DNA of 64,000 nt from positions 26,154,062-26,218,061 of the forward strand of contig NC_133778.1 in the NCBI RefSeq assembly GCF_003597395.2. Reading direction: 5' to 3'. This document shows positions 1 through 12,946 of the stretch, piece after piece. Position 1 is the first letter of the stretch. The number at the start of each line of letters is the position of its first letter. A model generated the notes under the pieces. It was given only the letters and a program-made list of their open reading frames with translations. It was not told the origin of the DNA and did no database searches. This stretch comes from Chelonoidis abingdonii. Lineage: Eukaryota; Chordata; Testudines; Testudinidae. Both the position numbers and the translations under genes were made by a program.

Positions 1-820
1 TTTTGCTGATTTTTAAAGTGTTACATAAACAGGACAGGTGAAATATTATCATGTAAAGCAACCATAAACACATGAAAAGACCTAGGTTTACAATTTATGA
101 TTAAAACTCTATCTACACAATATACATAGACATAAAATGTAAAAACTTAAATATCTTAGAAACAGTAGCCAATCAGTTGTTTTAATTGTCATATTTGAAT
201 TCAGCACATCAAAATACATAATACCACCTTTTATCTCTGAAGCAGACGACTTCTCAAAAATTGTAGACCAGTGTTATAGATACTTTATATTGCTTAGACT
301 ACAGATTTATTTTATATGCAAATATTATCCAATTTCACATCTTCATTAAACTTTAATAAGGCTTTATAAACTGATGACATAAAAGACAATATTGCATCAA
401 CAAAGCCTATATAATGATTGAAATGCAATATCCAGGAAGAGATGGGGAAATAACTTAAGTGATAGCAGTGTTGGTAAGCCTGAAGATGTTTTAAGTTTAT
501 TTTGAGCTGTAATAGTTACACAGGAAGTGTTATGTAAAATCCTCCTAAAAACAGAAAAGATAAAAATGAATTATCTCTGATTTTTTGGCATGGTATGCTT
601 GAAAATAAATGATACTAGTATTCATTCCATGTTGTTTCTTTTTGTTTCTCAGCTGGTAATTTTATCATAAAATGAGATTGTCTGAGAGTTATAGTAAGAG
701 CTGATCTGAATATAAGAAAAAATGCAGTGTTACAAAAAGGCAACTATAATAAGAAATGTTCAACAACCTGTAATTACAAACATATCACACAAGAATTTTA
801 CACATTAATTTTACATCAGA
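1..820. other. AT-rich non-coding stretch, nothing recognised
   Basis: No repeat family, RNA gene or coding exon is recognisable here. The DNA is AT-rich and the reading frames are short and interrupted. Confidence 0.6.
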
Positions 821-888
821 TACAGTTGTGTAAATCCAGAGTAATTTGGAATCAATGGAGGTTTTTTTTCTGGATTTACACCATTGTA
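821..888. repeat. Imperfect palindrome, possible old MITE or amniote repeat
   Basis: Two 20-base arms (821-840 and 869-888) are inverted copies matching at 18 of 20 positions; the inner 13 bases match exactly. They enclose a 28-base spacer. The arm core is GTGTAAATCCAGA. I recall palindromes built on 'GTGTAAATC...GATTTACAC' as recurrent in turtle and crocodilian DNA, probably small non-autonomous DNA transposons, but no family name can be assigned from the sequence alone. Confidence 0.6.
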
Positions 889-1403
889 ATTTAGAAAAGT
901 ATTAGGAATTGCTACTTTGCTCTGACCAGTGCTGATTAGGCCTCTTCTGAAGTAGAGTTGTCCAATCTGGATTATTAATTAAAAAAAAAAAAACAACCAA
1001 AACCCACTAACCATATTAATTTAGAGAAGAGCAACAAAAGAAGCTAAAGAATGTGTATTCCTTTCCTGATCATGGTCTGTCTCTGATAGCACAGCTAGAA
1101 ATCCTAACTGATGGGATTTCATGCATCAGAGATACAGAGGCGGTAGCCAAACTGAAAAAGGAAAGGAGTCAGCATGCCAGTAACTTGTCTCTTACAACAT
1201 GGGCAGCTGTAATTACCTGATATATGTATATCATTAACATGAATGAACAATTATAAATATTTGATTAAATCACAACAATATACATGTGGCCAATCCAGTT
1301 TGAGCTTGAGGAGGCTTTTACTGCAGTCACAAAGATATGCTACATTATAGCAGTGAAAATTAGGAGAATAATCTCCTGAAGACCATTCCAGTCAAGCATA
1401 ATG
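889..1403. other. Non-coding stretch with an A-tract
   Basis: AT-rich unique-looking DNA. A homopolymeric A-run lies near 980-993. No gene or repeat family is recognised. Confidence 0.55.
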
Positions 1404-1515
1404 ATTCATAGATGTTAAGACCAGAGAGAGAGAGGACCATTACGATCATCTAGTCTGACTTCCTGCATAACACAGGCCATAGAATTTAATCCAGGAATTC
1501 CCTCATTCACAGAGT
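1404..1515 (-). mobile_element. CR1-type LINE 3' end fragment
   Basis: The stretch containing GATCATCTAGTCTGACTTCC followed by the 'cataacacaggccatagaattt' block matches the reverse complement of the 3' untranslated end of reptilian CR1-type LINEs as I recall it. Only about 110 bp are kept, as expected for a heavily 5'-truncated copy. An 'agagagagag' expansion interrupts the match near 1425. A second copy of the same LINE end lies at 12331-13185. Confidence 0.7.
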
Positions 1516-3591
1516 GTTATGGCGCATACTCCTTTTTAAAAAGAGAAAAGTAAGTATTCCTTAAGTGAATCCAAAGAAAAGGATGGGGTTGGATTGCTGC
1601 CTATGCCTATGGATTTTATCAGAGAAGGAAAAAGGAAATGTGCTTTCTCTCTGACAAGAGTATGGACAGCAACCTAAAGTAGTGGGATGGGAGTGCCAAT
1701 GCAGAAATCAATAAAGAGAAGATGGGAAGCACACTTCATTTATGAATCTCAAAAAAACCAAAAAGAAAAACCCACAACCAGCTCATCAACATATGAGGAT
1801 TTGCTCCCTGTGCTGCCTCGCAAATTCCTTCAGCGGATGTGCTTGCTTTTTCCCCTGAGGATGTTAGTAAGCACCTGGTGGAATGAAGCACAATATAATC
1901 CAGAATAGAAATGTCCTTTGTTTTATGTCTTGCATTTCATACAGCTTAATCTAGTTGGCAATGGTAATTTTTTAAGGACTTACCAGACCTACACAGAATC
2001 CAAAAATATGTCAACAATAAAGAAGATGAATCCAGGAGATTTTTTCATAAAAGTCACTTGGGTCTTTGGGAAAGAAATCCCCCTTTTGAATGAATCAGTA
2101 TCCTTATTGGACCGGAAATTGCTCTAATTATTCTCATATAGTGTAAGTCTACCTTAAATCCATATTAGCAATAATTTTAGTAAATCCAAAACAGCAGAGA
2201 TTCTCTTTCTATATACATATTCTCTGAGGCGGCAGCTTCCTTTTCCCTTGAATGGCTTTTTTTAAAGGAAACCTTTTTTTTTTTTTTTTAACTATGGCTG
2301 ACACTGGGACCTTATCTACAAATATGGTGGGTAGAGGTCCTCTGTTGCTTCTAAGACAGATGAGCGTCTTCACAGTGAGATAAAAGGATTGGGTGAATTG
2401 ATGGTCTCTATGATGCAAGATTCCTGCTTCCTTATCCTCTGTTTTAAATAAAATACAAAGAGAAATCCCCCTCAGCACCTCTGAGACTAATCATGTCAGT
2501 TCCTTTTGGACTCCAATAGCATGTGTAGAACCTGAGGCACAAAGCTGATACATGGATTTGGATGTCAAAACTTTTAGGTGAATAAGCAAGTATTGGACCA
2601 GTGGCAACTTCTGTGACCCTGCGTAATCCATTCTGTGTAACACAGGAACGAGAGCCTGAAAGACTTGCTTAGTCCTACCTATGAGATTTTATAAAACAAA
2701 AATTGCTCTTGCTATTTCTAGAGATGGCAATATAACAACCTTTAGCAGAAAATAAGTTGCTTTTAAAAAGCTGGTTTAATTATTCAGAAAAGAAAACATA
2801 TTTACTGCAAATGGGGAGCACGTAATCAAGTTTCAGGTAAAAGAGATTTATTAACCATAATATGTCTTTCATGAATGTTTGATATAGACAGCACTGATGA
2901 AGTCTCTTTGCTGGAACATCCAGACTGAACAATTACTAAAAGTAAAGACTTCTCCTACTGCCTAGCATCCTCTGTTACCAGGGGAGAAAAAATGTATATC
3001 CACTAGTGCCAATACAGGACAGTTCAGAACCACCCTCCCTGAGGTCTTCCCCAAACAACTTCATGCCCAGGAGGAATGCGTGAGTTGTGCCTTATCGAAG
3101 ATGATGCAGCCTCTCCCAAAAGGTCAACTCTCTGATTGGGTGCATGGATGTGGCAGCATCAAGGTCATGGCCCAACCTTCTCCCCACTCTCTTCAAGGTG
3201 TTAATTGGAAACTGTCCTTGTACCCCCCTAAGGATAGGCACCATGCCTGTGGTCAGTCTTTGCCCAGGTTACAAATGAGGGGACTTCTGGCATACTGCCT
3301 TCTGTGTAACCCAAGCCCTTCATCTGACATTCCACCTTGCATTCCAAATGAATGTGATAAAGAGATGCCCTCTCTATGGCTGTACCCTGGATAGGAAAGA
3401 AATATACAAACTAAGGCTCAGGTCCTGCAAAGGGATCTGTGTTTCTGCAGAGAGCCCTGTCATCTGTCAGGAGTCAGAGATCCATACCACAGTCCCGAGA
3501 GCTGGATTCTGCAGATGCTTAGTCAGGTGAGCAATGTCACAGACTTCACTGGGGAGGCAAAGTACTCCATGGATATAGCACAAGAGTGAAT
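1516..3591. other. Non-coding stretch, nothing recognised
   Basis: Contains only short frames (the longest is 104 codons at 3080-3394) with no recognisable domain. A T-run lies at 2274-2290. No transposon ends were recognised. Confidence 0.55.
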
Positions 3592-3690
3592 GCCTCTGTC
3601 ACTGTCTTGTGCTTTAGAGCAAGTTACTTCACTTCTGTGCCTCAATGTCCCCATTTTAAAATGGGGAATGATGACACCTAATTCTTTGAG
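3592..3690 (+). mobile_element. MIR-type SINE fragment
   Basis: The segment carries the MIR hallmark: a 'gcaagttacttcacttctgtgcctca' type block followed by a 'ccccattttaaaatggggaatgatgac' type block. This is the central-to-3' part of the tRNA-derived MIR family, old in all amniotes. The 5' tRNA-like head is missing or too diverged to see. Confidence 0.75.
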
Positions 3691-3721
3691 AAACTGAGGC
3701 AGGGTGACAAATAAGAGCTTG

Positions 3722-4383
3722 TGATGGGGCAAGGTCAGATGGCTACAGTAAAGTACTGAGGAACAGGTATGTTAGCCCCAGGCTAAACAAATCCCTAGTA
3801 CCCTGGTAACCAAATGGCAGTTGCTCCAGGTTAATCAAGGCACCTGGAGCCAATTAAGATCTTTCTAGAAGGCAGTATAGCTACTTAATTAGAACACCTG
3901 CAGCCATCAAGGCAGGCTAACAGGGCACCTGGGTTTAAAAGGAGCTCACTCCAGTCAGGCAGGGAGGACCAGAGGGAGAAGGAGCGTGTGTGAGGGCTGG
4001 AATCAAGAAGGCAAGGACGCTGAGTGTGAGAGGTAATACTGCTGGAGGATTGAGGAGGACAAGCGTTATCAGACACCAGGAGGAAGGTCCTGTGGTGAGG
4101 ATAAAGAAGGTGTTTGGAGAGCCATGGGGAAGTAGCTCAGGAGTTGTAGCTGTCATGCAGCTGTTACAGGAGGCACTATAGACAGCTGTGATCCACAGGG
4201 CCTGGGCTGGAACCCGAAGTAGAGGGCGGGCCCGGGCCCCCCAAACCTCATACTCCACCTCCTGATCAGACACAGGAGGAGTTGATCCAGACTGTGGGTT
4301 CCACAAGAGGGGAAGATCACTGAGGTGAACATATCCACCAATAAGTGCAGGACCCACCAAGGTAGAGGAGGAACTTTGTCACA
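3722..4383 (+). mobile_element. Solo LTR of a retroelement (turtle type)
   Basis: A 662-bp block starts with TGATGGGGC and ends with TTTGTCACA, giving TG...CA ends. A TATA-like TTTAAAAGG lies near 3934 and the downstream half is purine-rich with a GC-rich patch near 4225, as in a promoter plus R/U5 region, which sets the plus orientation. Flanks read AGCTTG on the left and AGCTGA on the right, so a target duplication is only partial (AGCT). I recall this sequence type as abundant in turtle genomes. It is related in part to the block at 6334-7251. No internal retroviral genes adjoin it. Confidence 0.7.
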
Positions 4384-6333
4384 AGCTGAATATTGTTAAT
4401 GTGACTAAAGACTAACTGTTTGTGCCAAGACTTGCAGAATTAGGCCCAAACTTAGATTCAATATATTTTTATCATGATATTTTTTTTTCCTAAATAGAAT
4501 AAAGGATGTAAGCAGTTATTAGGGCCAAGTTGCAATGGGAGTTTTGCCATGGATTTAAATGGGGGCCAGGAGAAAACCTTGTTGCCTAAAGTTAGAGTAG
4601 GTATTAAATCTGAACATAATGTATTTTTCCTATGTGGAAATCAAATTTACATTGGAAAACATGAGGAACATATTTCAAAAATGTTACATTTTAGCTGGGC
4701 CAAAATCTAAATATTCAATTCTTTCTTGTACACACTGGAAATGGTATCAAATAAATTGCTTCAGGGATGGTTTGTTAGTATGGAATGTATCCACTGCCCA
4801 AACAATTATGACAAGGTTTTGCCAATAGAATTAATTACAGAAAATAACTACCTATGCATAAATACAATATGGTCCTATCAACACCTAATAACCACTACTA
4901 GATGAGGAAAGATTGAAAGAACAAAGCATGAATGGGAAATAAGACATAAGCAGTGAAAAGAGAACACATGATGAACTGTGCTGTAAAGTTACATTTTTCT
5001 CAAAGCCCTTTCCAACCCACCTTAAATCAAGTAACTGATCTGTGTACACATGTCCAGATTTTTGTCTGAGTTCTATCAGACTAAGCTAGAAATAATTCCA
5101 TTTGATCCAGTTGTCCCCTGTAATTGACTTAGATGGTTTTAGTGTAATATTACAATATGTAGTGTGTAACTAAGAACAAAATATGGCCCATGGTCTGCAC
5201 TGCAGCTAAATGTATATTAAGACATACATAGCTCTATAACACATATATAGATATAGTCAATTATTTTCCATTTGCTAGCTCTTTGTTGTTATATATAGTG
5301 GAGGAACTTCTGCAGCAATCTGGGTAGCGAGAACTTATATATCTTTGCAAATATATATATGCGCTAGATAGCTAGATTGTTGCAGAGGATCTGCCGCTAC
5401 ATTTTTTTAAAAATTGTGTTCTCTTTGTTTCCACACAGACCTGGGGCACATCCTCAGTTTGTTTAAATGAACATATGTCCACTGAAGTCAGTGGGGCTAC
5501 ATCCATTGACATCAGCTGAGTATCTGTCTTTCAGTGTTTTAAGCCACCAGTTTCACAACTACTCTCTTCTCCATTCGGAGTTATTAGATCCTCCGCAATA
5601 GGGATGGATGTGTCTTTTGCTGTTAGTAAGAAGGCAGAGACATTTGAAAAGCTGAAAATGTGTATACATTTACAATAAGGGATTTGCTTTCACCAGGTTT
5701 TTCTTTTGTGCTGGTAAAGGAAAGTAGAATGAGCCTTTTGTGTTTGTTTAATAGTACTAGTGGCTTTTGGGGGCCAACAACCAGCTCTGTCTGACACCAG
5801 CTTGCTCATCAAATACTATTTTGTTGGACGGTAGTACCCAGGATACAGAAGAACCAGTGTCTCAAGTGGGCAACAATGGCATGTCCCTCTAGCTTAGCTT
5901 TCTGTGATGTAATGCAATCTGTGGAGTAAACAGGGCATTCATTATAGTGTCTGCAATCATTCACTTTCTCTTTTATGACTTCACATTTTTTATTATGTCT
6001 TCATTACACAGCAAGGTGCATTTCAACTTTGACCTTCATCTGCAGACGGAATAAAAAAACTGATTTCAGTAGGGGAAAGTAATTTTTCATTGCCCAAAAC
6101 TCCCTTTTGATGGTAATAGCTAAAAGGCTGCAGATGAAAATGGATTTTTGTCTGCTTCTACTAAAAATAGTGAAAAAGCATTTTCACTGATATAAATGTG
6201 ATTGTCCATCCCCCCCCATCAGTTCTATAATGCATCATCTACAAGAAATGTAACAACTTGTTCAGACACATTGTGTCATTAAAGATTTAAATTAAGAAAC
6301 AGAGCAGTGAAAATGTTTATTTCAAATATGATT
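4384..6333. other. Non-coding stretch with traces of old amniote repeats
   Basis: Mostly unique AT-rich DNA. Short stretches near 4520-4580 and 5478-5530 resemble decayed copies of an old amniote repeat with the 'gaagtcaatgg' core. A C-run of eight lies near 6212. No gene is recognised. Confidence 0.5.
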
Positions 6334-7251
6334 TGATGGCCCTGTGCACCTGAGAAGCCAATTATAGTCCATGGCTGCACTGAGAGAGTGGGCCAGGCTT
6401 AACTGATGATGAAGCCCAGCTGAGAGAGCTGGGTTGTTAGTATAAAGAAAGGAAGTCTGGAGCAGAAAGGGGTTACAGGTAAAGAGTGAGGAGCCCTGCA
6501 ATTGCTTTCTGGGACAAGAGCAGAAAACCCAAGGCACAATAAGCCGTGACAACATAGTGTGAGTAGGGAAGGCTGGAAAGCCACCAGAAGAGTTGTAAAC
6601 ATTTTCAGGATAGAGCAGCCACTGGGGTGAAACAGGCTTTGGTTGTGCACATGGGAAGAAAGGCAGGATCTGGACGTCCATGGAGAGAGCCATGAGGGGT
6701 GCTCATTAACAAACAAAGTAAGGGACACTAGAAGTGGGATGAGAATGCAAGCCCAAGGAAAGGAAGAAGTTTGGAAGTTTGCTAGGGAAAATCCAGGAGA
6801 GAGCCCTGAGTGTTCTGGCCCTGAAAGAAGGGTTAACCTAGAGCAGTTATAGTGAAGAGGGGCTGCTCAGAGAAACAGTGGCAGGGAGTTGGACTGAGCA
6901 CACTGTGGCTGCTGGTCATAGAGTCCTGGGCTGGAACCTGAGGTAGTGGGAAGGCCAGGTTCCCGTAACAGCTATGGAGGTGTGAGGCTGGAGAAAGTGA
7001 CAAGGCCAGTGGAGAACCCTGAGGAAAGGGAGGTGGGGCACTCTGGACAAGAATTGGGCCAAAGGCCAGATATAAGGTCTTAGATGTTGCTGTGTTGGAC
7101 TTCCTGTTTACCCCAGAAGGAGTGGACTTAAATCATGAACTGACCAGAGGGCTGAGTTGCAGAAAGAGGCGGAGGACCTGGGAGGAAGAGAGCTGTTATG
7201 CTATGCCTGGCTACAAAGAGACACTCTAGTGGTATATCTGCCCCTGTCACA
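6334..7251 (+). mobile_element. LTR-like block, poorly bounded
   Basis: This 0.9-kb purine-rich block begins TGATGGCCC and ends CTGTCACA, like the LTR at 3722-4383. It contains a shared segment: 'ctgggctggaacctgaggtag' at about 6927 matches 'ctgggctggaacccgaagtag' at about 4203. A TATA-like TATAAAG is near 6439. No matching target duplication was found (left flank TGATT, right flank TGTGA), so the ends are provisional. Frames inside are chance frames. Confidence 0.45.
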
Positions 7252-9460
7252 TGTGACGTGGCTAACATTCAGCCCAGTTCTAGAAATACCTAATTTTAGT
7301 AGCTTTGCTATTGTGGTTAAATGAAAAGAAACATTAGTTTATGGATCTGCCTGTACAAATAAGGCGTGACTCTCACGTAAAGCTATTGGAGCATTGTTTC
7401 TTAATTCACTGGCTAGTTTTTCTGCTAATTTTATAATTTTTTGCTGGTGATAAAAATGCTGGTCCTGAACGTGTTCCTGTGTGAAGGTTTGAATTGTTTC
7501 AAATCCCATTAGCATCCCATGTACAAGGTCTGCACTGCCTCCAACTTTTCATGCTCTGCAGAATAGGTTATTGACAAATCTGACAAACTGCAGGCCTGTC
7601 CTGAGAATAATCTTTATATCTCAAGGGATTCTCTGGGGTTAGAAATACGCAGTGCATTCTGGGATGCATTTGAACAATGGAAGTCCTAGAATCCTTGAAA
7701 TGTGAAATAAATCAGTTGGTACTGCAGAGAGAGGGACCTAGAAGGACTTCAACACAGCTGAAAAATGTCAGTCGTGGTTGTGCTGGCCTATCTAAGGTGA
7801 TAGGAAAGGAAAACAGAATGAAAACAGTCACTGGTTGCATGCTGTTTGGCCAGTGTTGATTATACTTGGAGGGAGGGGGAGAGAGCGGGATGAAAGATGA
7901 AGAGAGGAAAAATAGCAAATGGAGAGGGGGGAGAGGATAAACTTAGAAGATCTACCACACGTGTTGTTAATCTTTTTGTTTTTACTGTTTTTATTATTAT
8001 TATTATTATTATTGCTAGATGTATTTGCTAAAGCCCCCGGTTCTAACATGCAGTTGGATAAATTAAGTGCCAGGAATAACTCTGAAGGGAGCTTGACTAA
8101 ATGGAGGTGTAGAGCTGTGAGCCATTAGCATGCTGATGATATTGTAAACTGTGACATTGCTATGGGAAATGATAGAATGGTGCATAGCTGTTAAACAAGG
8201 GCAATGATAGAAATGAGTTCTGAAGAGTTCAGTGGGAAAGAAGAGTGATTGCTTACTACCATTCTTTAGGCTCAACCAAGGAAAGACAAAGCATCTCGGT
8301 AGGTCTCTGCCTACTTGCCAGTACCCACAAGTGAACCAGCAGTGCCTTTTTTATGTTCTGAACTATGATATGACGATATGGACTGAAGGTTATTGATGAT
8401 GGATTCAACATCATTAGCCTGGATGGCTGAACTTTATGCATTCGAGATTATCACACCCAAGAAATTATACTGGATTTGAATGTCATGTATGGGGGATTTA
8501 AAAGTTCACAAAGCAGTCAGGATTCTGTTTGGAAAGTAGATCATAAAGGCTTGGTAAACCCCTCTGTTCCAACCTCTAGCATCTGGCTCAGATATGTGAT
8601 ACAAAATGGATATGGAATAACGAACACAGATTTTAAAATAGATTTAAGAACTTTTTCCACTTCAAGCTCTTTTTCCTTTTTGGACTATGTTTCAGGATTA
8701 ACACAGATTCTATTGTTAATAGACACTAATAATAAACTCAGTAATAGGACCTGGAAGCCTTATTGCGTAGCAGATGCTAGGAAATCATTACTGGACCCTC
8801 CAAAATGACTCTCAAATCCATATTTTCATTTCTGTTTCTGTTTTGAAGATGACCTGGGATTAACAGAAATGAATATGGTATTGTAAAGAAGAGCAGAGCA
8901 TTGATCTGCATAAAAGTGATGGCATTATATTTTCTCTTCCATTTGTGTGCATCCTAACGTTTACTTTGCTTTTGGGATGGCCGCTACATGCTGAGCTGTC
9001 CCCAGGTCTTTCACAAGAGTTTGCAATTAATTTAGAACCCAACAAAATGTATATGTAATTCAAATTATTTCACCCAATGCACAATCACTTTCTTTTCTTA
9101 ACAGTGAATTTGAATTTAATCTTTCAGGCTGCCAATTTGTCCCTTTTATAGACTGTGTGAATTGTAGGTAATATTTTTATGAACAATATGCAGATTTAAT
9201 TTGCCTACACACAGAGTATGAAGGGTTTGATTGCTATTCTGCAGAAATGGGGAGTGAGACAGAGCTAGAGATTGCATATACAGTAGGTCTGGATGGGTTG
9301 GACCTAAATGCACAATCAAGAACTGAACTGAGTCGACATATGAATGGAGACCCAACAACTGAATATTATCTCTTACTGACTAGCAGCCAAGAGCAAGCTG
9401 TCTTCCTCCAAGTCTCTCCAGGGAAGCAGTGTGTGAAGTCCTGAGAGGAGAACAAAGGGA
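7252..9460. other. Non-coding stretch, nothing recognised apart from a simple repeat
   Basis: No repeat family or exon was recognised. The only distinct structure is the TTA microsatellite annotated separately. The 110-codon frame at 8476-8808 shows no known motif. Confidence 0.5.
7990..8013. repeat. (TTA)n microsatellite
   Basis: About eight uninterrupted TTA units. The flanks (TTTTTGTTTTTACTG) suggest growth from a T-rich tract. Confidence 0.95.
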
Positions 9461-9465
9461 CAAGG

Positions 9466-10380
9466 TATCATAAGCATTTCTCTCAAATCTGGACCTTAGC
9501 ATCCAAAATCTGGGTGCTTAGCATGAACCTCCAAGCTTAATTACCAGCTTGGATCTTATCTTGCTGCCACCAGACAGGAATTCAGGCTCCTGCCTCGCTC
9601 TGCGTCCCCCAACTTTCCCTGAGAGGACCCCAAGACCCAGAAGCTCTAAGTCTTACCAGCAGGGAAATACTCCACTTCCCATTACCCCTCCCTCTCCCAT
9701 CCAGACTTTCCTTCTGGGCTACCTGAGAGTATGGATGCAATCTCTTTACATCACAATACCAAGAAGCATATCTCCTCTATTCCACAAAGAGACAAACCCA
9801 AATACAAGGAAACAGAAAGATTCTATTTCTCTTTCCCCCTCACAAATTCCCTGGCGCTGCAGAGCTTATCCTCCGTAGATCTAACACAAAGAGAATTCCC
9901 TCCTTGTTCCTTAGCCTACCAGAGAGAAAACTCAAACAAGTCTTAAAAAGAAAACTTTATATAAAAAATGAGAGGAAAAAAGACATCAAAATTACTCTGT
10001 ATCAAGATGACAATAATACAGGATCAATTGCTTAAAAGAAAAAAAATGAATAAACAACCTTATTCAAAAGAGATACAATTTAAACATTCCAGCAAGTTAC
10101 ACACATGTAAATACACCCAAAACAACATAAAAGCCTATATTGTTTTTCTACCTGTACTTACAAGTTGGAAACAGAAGATTAGAAGATAGAAAGAACATTC
10201 TCATAGCTGAGAGACAGACAAAAGACACAGACCCAAGACAAAGAAGACCCACAAATTCCCTCCCTTAAGCTTTTAAAGAAATCCAGTTTCCTGACTGGTC
10301 CTCTTGTCAGGTGTTTGGTCCCCTTTGTTAACCCTTTACAGGTAAAAGAAACATTAACCCTTAGCTATCTATTTATGACA
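9466..10380 (-). mobile_element. Solo LTR, family A (copy 1)
   Basis: This 915-bp block is the reverse complement of the family seen at 20664-21514. It starts TATCATAAGC (the family's 3' end inverted, one base changed from TG) and ends TTTATGACA. A perfect 5-bp direct repeat CAAGG flanks it at 9461-9465 and 10381-10385, which fixes both ends. Shared internal blocks include the 'cttaattaccagcttggatct' block near 9536, the 'ctttatataaaaa' block near 9955 and the 'aaccctttacaggtaaaagaaacatt' block near 10330. No gag, pol or env remains, so it is a solo LTR left by recombination. A 5-bp duplication fits Gypsy or class III-type elements; the superfamily is not decided. Strand is given relative to copy 2. 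Confidence 0.88.
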
Positions 10381-10385
10381 CAAGG

Positions 10386-11024
10386 TGTCAGGAGACTGAA
10401 TGTGTGCAGCTGCAGACATGCAGGAACACAGACCCAGAACCAGAGTCAGGATGGATTCCAGGAAAGCACAGAATATTGGGACAGTTTCCACCTATATAGA
10501 CTCCATCTTAAGCTTGGCTTTTTCATGCTAACCTAAAGATCCCCAGATGCTATATTCCAGTTGACCAGAAAATACTGACTTGTTTTGAAAAGACTTTACT
10601 GTGTCATTGCAAATACTCATTGGGTGGCTGTTCCTGATCTGAACTCATTTGGACTTGCAGTATAGTGAGAAACAGGTGTTGTGGCCTGATGGCCTAGTCC
10701 CAGACCCAAAGGCCATGTGGCTTGCCCTTGTGAAGAGCTAGGCCTAGAGCATGGCACATAAGTATTCCCACAAGACTGTATAAAAGCCTGAGCATATCCA
10801 CAGACAGCCCTGATAGCTTTTTTTTTTTTTACGAGCAGATTTCAATCATATTGAAAGTTTTCAAAAATTTATCTGGATTTCAAATGTTTATTTGGATCTG
10901 ATCCACAGACATGATTATAACACTTAAAATAATCTCTGAGGGTCCATTCTGCCAGCCTTAATTAGTTTGAGGAGAGCCTTTCATTGGGCCATCTCAATTA
11001 AATTTAATGCATCACTGAAGCTGG
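10386..11024. other. Non-coding stretch, nothing recognised
   Basis: Unique-looking DNA with a T-run near 10819-10831. No gene or repeat family recognised. Confidence 0.5.
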
Positions 11025-11208
11025 GAGGCGGTGTGGTTCAACATATAGAATACTACATTGGGACTCAGGCTTTCATTCTATTAGTGGCTCTCTTTGCCTC
11101 AGTATCCCCATTTCAGAGTTGAGGAAAATATTTACCTCTTTTGCAAAGTGTTTTTGAGATCTATGGATAAAAAAGCACTATAGCAAAACTAAGAATTATT
11201 ACTGGTGA
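11025..11208 (+). mobile_element. MIR-type SINE, near full length
   Basis: Starts with AGGCGGTGTGGTTCA and continues through the 'actacattgggactcaggctt' region, a 'tttgcctcagtatccccatttcag' block and a 'gtgtttttgagatctatggat...aagcactatagc' tail, ending in an 'attatt' tract. This is the complete order of a MIR element: tRNA-like head, core, LINE-related tail. It is diverged, indicating an old insertion. Confidence 0.85.
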
Positions 11209-12330
11209 AGTAGGGTACTAGTCAGAGTGACTGGGGAAGCACAACAGAGGTCAAAATGAATACTACAGAATCAAGAATTCTTTACACAAAACAAATTATA
11301 ATATTGCACATCTGTAGAGATTCACGGCTAGTATTTGCTATTATAATCTTTCAACTGTAGCATTTCTCAAGCCACTCTGATAGTGGATGGAGTGTGTTCA
11401 TACAATACTACTGGCTAGTGTAAGATATAAAAGCAAACTTAGCATTTGTCTAAAAATATACCTGAATGAAATGATAAATAGTTTTGTGGTGGTTATAACT
11501 CAGATCTAGCTTGCCCTGATGTAAAATACAGTAGAGACTTCTAAATGTTAGATTCCCTGTTCTGAGTTCTGGGAAGCTGCACAAAGCATTTAGAATAATT
11601 TCAGGGGGAACTTCTAATTAGAGATCCTTTATAATACCAGCTGTCCACATGCTGAAATGAGTATAAATTAGCAAATGGCCAGGATTGCTATATGTTAATT
11701 CTGTAGGGGGAAAGTGTTGGGGGGAGAGAAAGGGGAGATTACCTGAAAGACAGAAGAAATTCCGAAGCATACTGTCAGCTCAGCTAATTTAGAAATTGTC
11801 TTAAGTTTTTTTTAAAAGCGCCTTTGTAGAATTTTTTTAAAACTCCTTTAAAATGTATATTTATTTTGATGCTTTTGTTTTGAAAGGTTGTTTAGGCAGG
11901 CCCTATATCAACAACACCAAATCTATCCAGGATTGCTCCTTCTTGGCAACGCTCCTGGTAAGGTCCTAGGAATGCACTACCAATGAAAGTGAGTGGACAA
12001 TAGTACACCACGGGGCTGTTATATATCCCTGGGGCCAAAATGCCTTTACACAGTGTAGTTCCATTATCAACACACAACATTCTATTAGCAAGAAGAGAAG
12101 GCCTGATTGTCAGTCACTCCATTTCTGCACTCATGGCAGTGGAGACAAAGGTTTCTTTTGCAATCCCTATATTCTTGGATGGTTGAGAACTCTGCTTCAG
12201 AGGGTCCCCTATGCCTTCAACCGGTCCCCATTACCCCATAACCATTATGCCCACTACACTATTTGTGGAGCCCTGTGTCTAGGGAGTATTCTAAACCACT
12301 TTCAGGTCCTCTTTCACTGCCAGAGTGATT
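11209..12330. other. Non-coding stretch, nothing recognised
   Basis: AT-rich DNA with no recognisable exon, RNA or repeat family. Confidence 0.5.
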
Positions 12331-12527
12331 CATGGATTAAGATCAAAAGATAACATAGGATGATCTAGACTGATTCCTTGTATAACATAGGCTATATAAT
12401 TTCACCCAGTGATTCCTTCATCCTTTTTGGTTTACCCAGAACTTATCTTTCTAGCAAGACATCCACTTTTGGTTAAAGACTTCAAATGACAGAGAATCTG
12501 AGGCATCCATCATGAAGGTGCTCCAAT
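12331..12527 (-). mobile_element. CR1-type LINE 3' end, first part
   Basis: Reverse complement of a CR1-type LINE 3' end: a 'gatgatctagactgattccttgtataacatagg' type block at 12359, then 'tttcacccagtgattcc'. It is the same LINE end as at 1404-1515 and continues at 12957-13185 after an insertion. The break falls at CTCCAAT, which in this LINE family is followed by a 'gttaattac' type sequence; that sequence resumes at 12957. Confidence 0.8.
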
Positions 12528-12946
12528 ATAGGAGCTACAGAGAATTATTTAAAGGAGGGGGCATATATTTCCCTCCTCATCTCTCAGGTGCTCCCTTCCA
12601 GCAGCAACCTGACCCTCCCTAGTGCATCCAAATTGCAGTGAGTGGCATTGACAACCTATCCCAGGTCACAGCACCACTCGTGTGTGAAACTTAGTGATGC
12701 TGCAATGCCACTCCTCAACTTTGGCCTGGCCACTTCTCCGTCATGATAGGGGACAGCTGGGCCAAACTTGAGGGATGCTATGAGCCTGTGCATCAGATTT
12801 CAGTGCATGACCAACAGGTGGCTGGGCCAGATTTGAGTGGTGGTGTAGCCTGCTGCATGGGGTCACAGGGCCACTCAGATCTGGCCTGCCAAAAGTGGTC
12901 AGGCCACAGACCAGATTCCCTCACTCTCACTCAGGTTCCACAGCCA
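12528..12946. mobile_element. Unclassified 419-bp insertion with 10-bp target duplication
   Basis: This block interrupts a CR1 LINE. It is flanked by perfect direct copies of GTGCTCCAAT at 12518-12527 and 12947-12956, and the LINE reads continuously if one copy and the block are removed. The block is more GC-rich than its surroundings, with several 'tggcc' and 'cagat' motifs. I see no terminal inverted repeats, no poly(A) tail and no recognised family; a 71-codon frame inside is not meaningful. It could be a SINE-like or DNA element of a lineage I do not recognise. Confidence 0.7.

Noticed and set aside
6334..7251. LTR with defined ends
   Set aside because: TG...CA ends can be drawn, but flanking bases (TGATT and TGTGA) do not form a duplication, so the boundaries were kept provisional.
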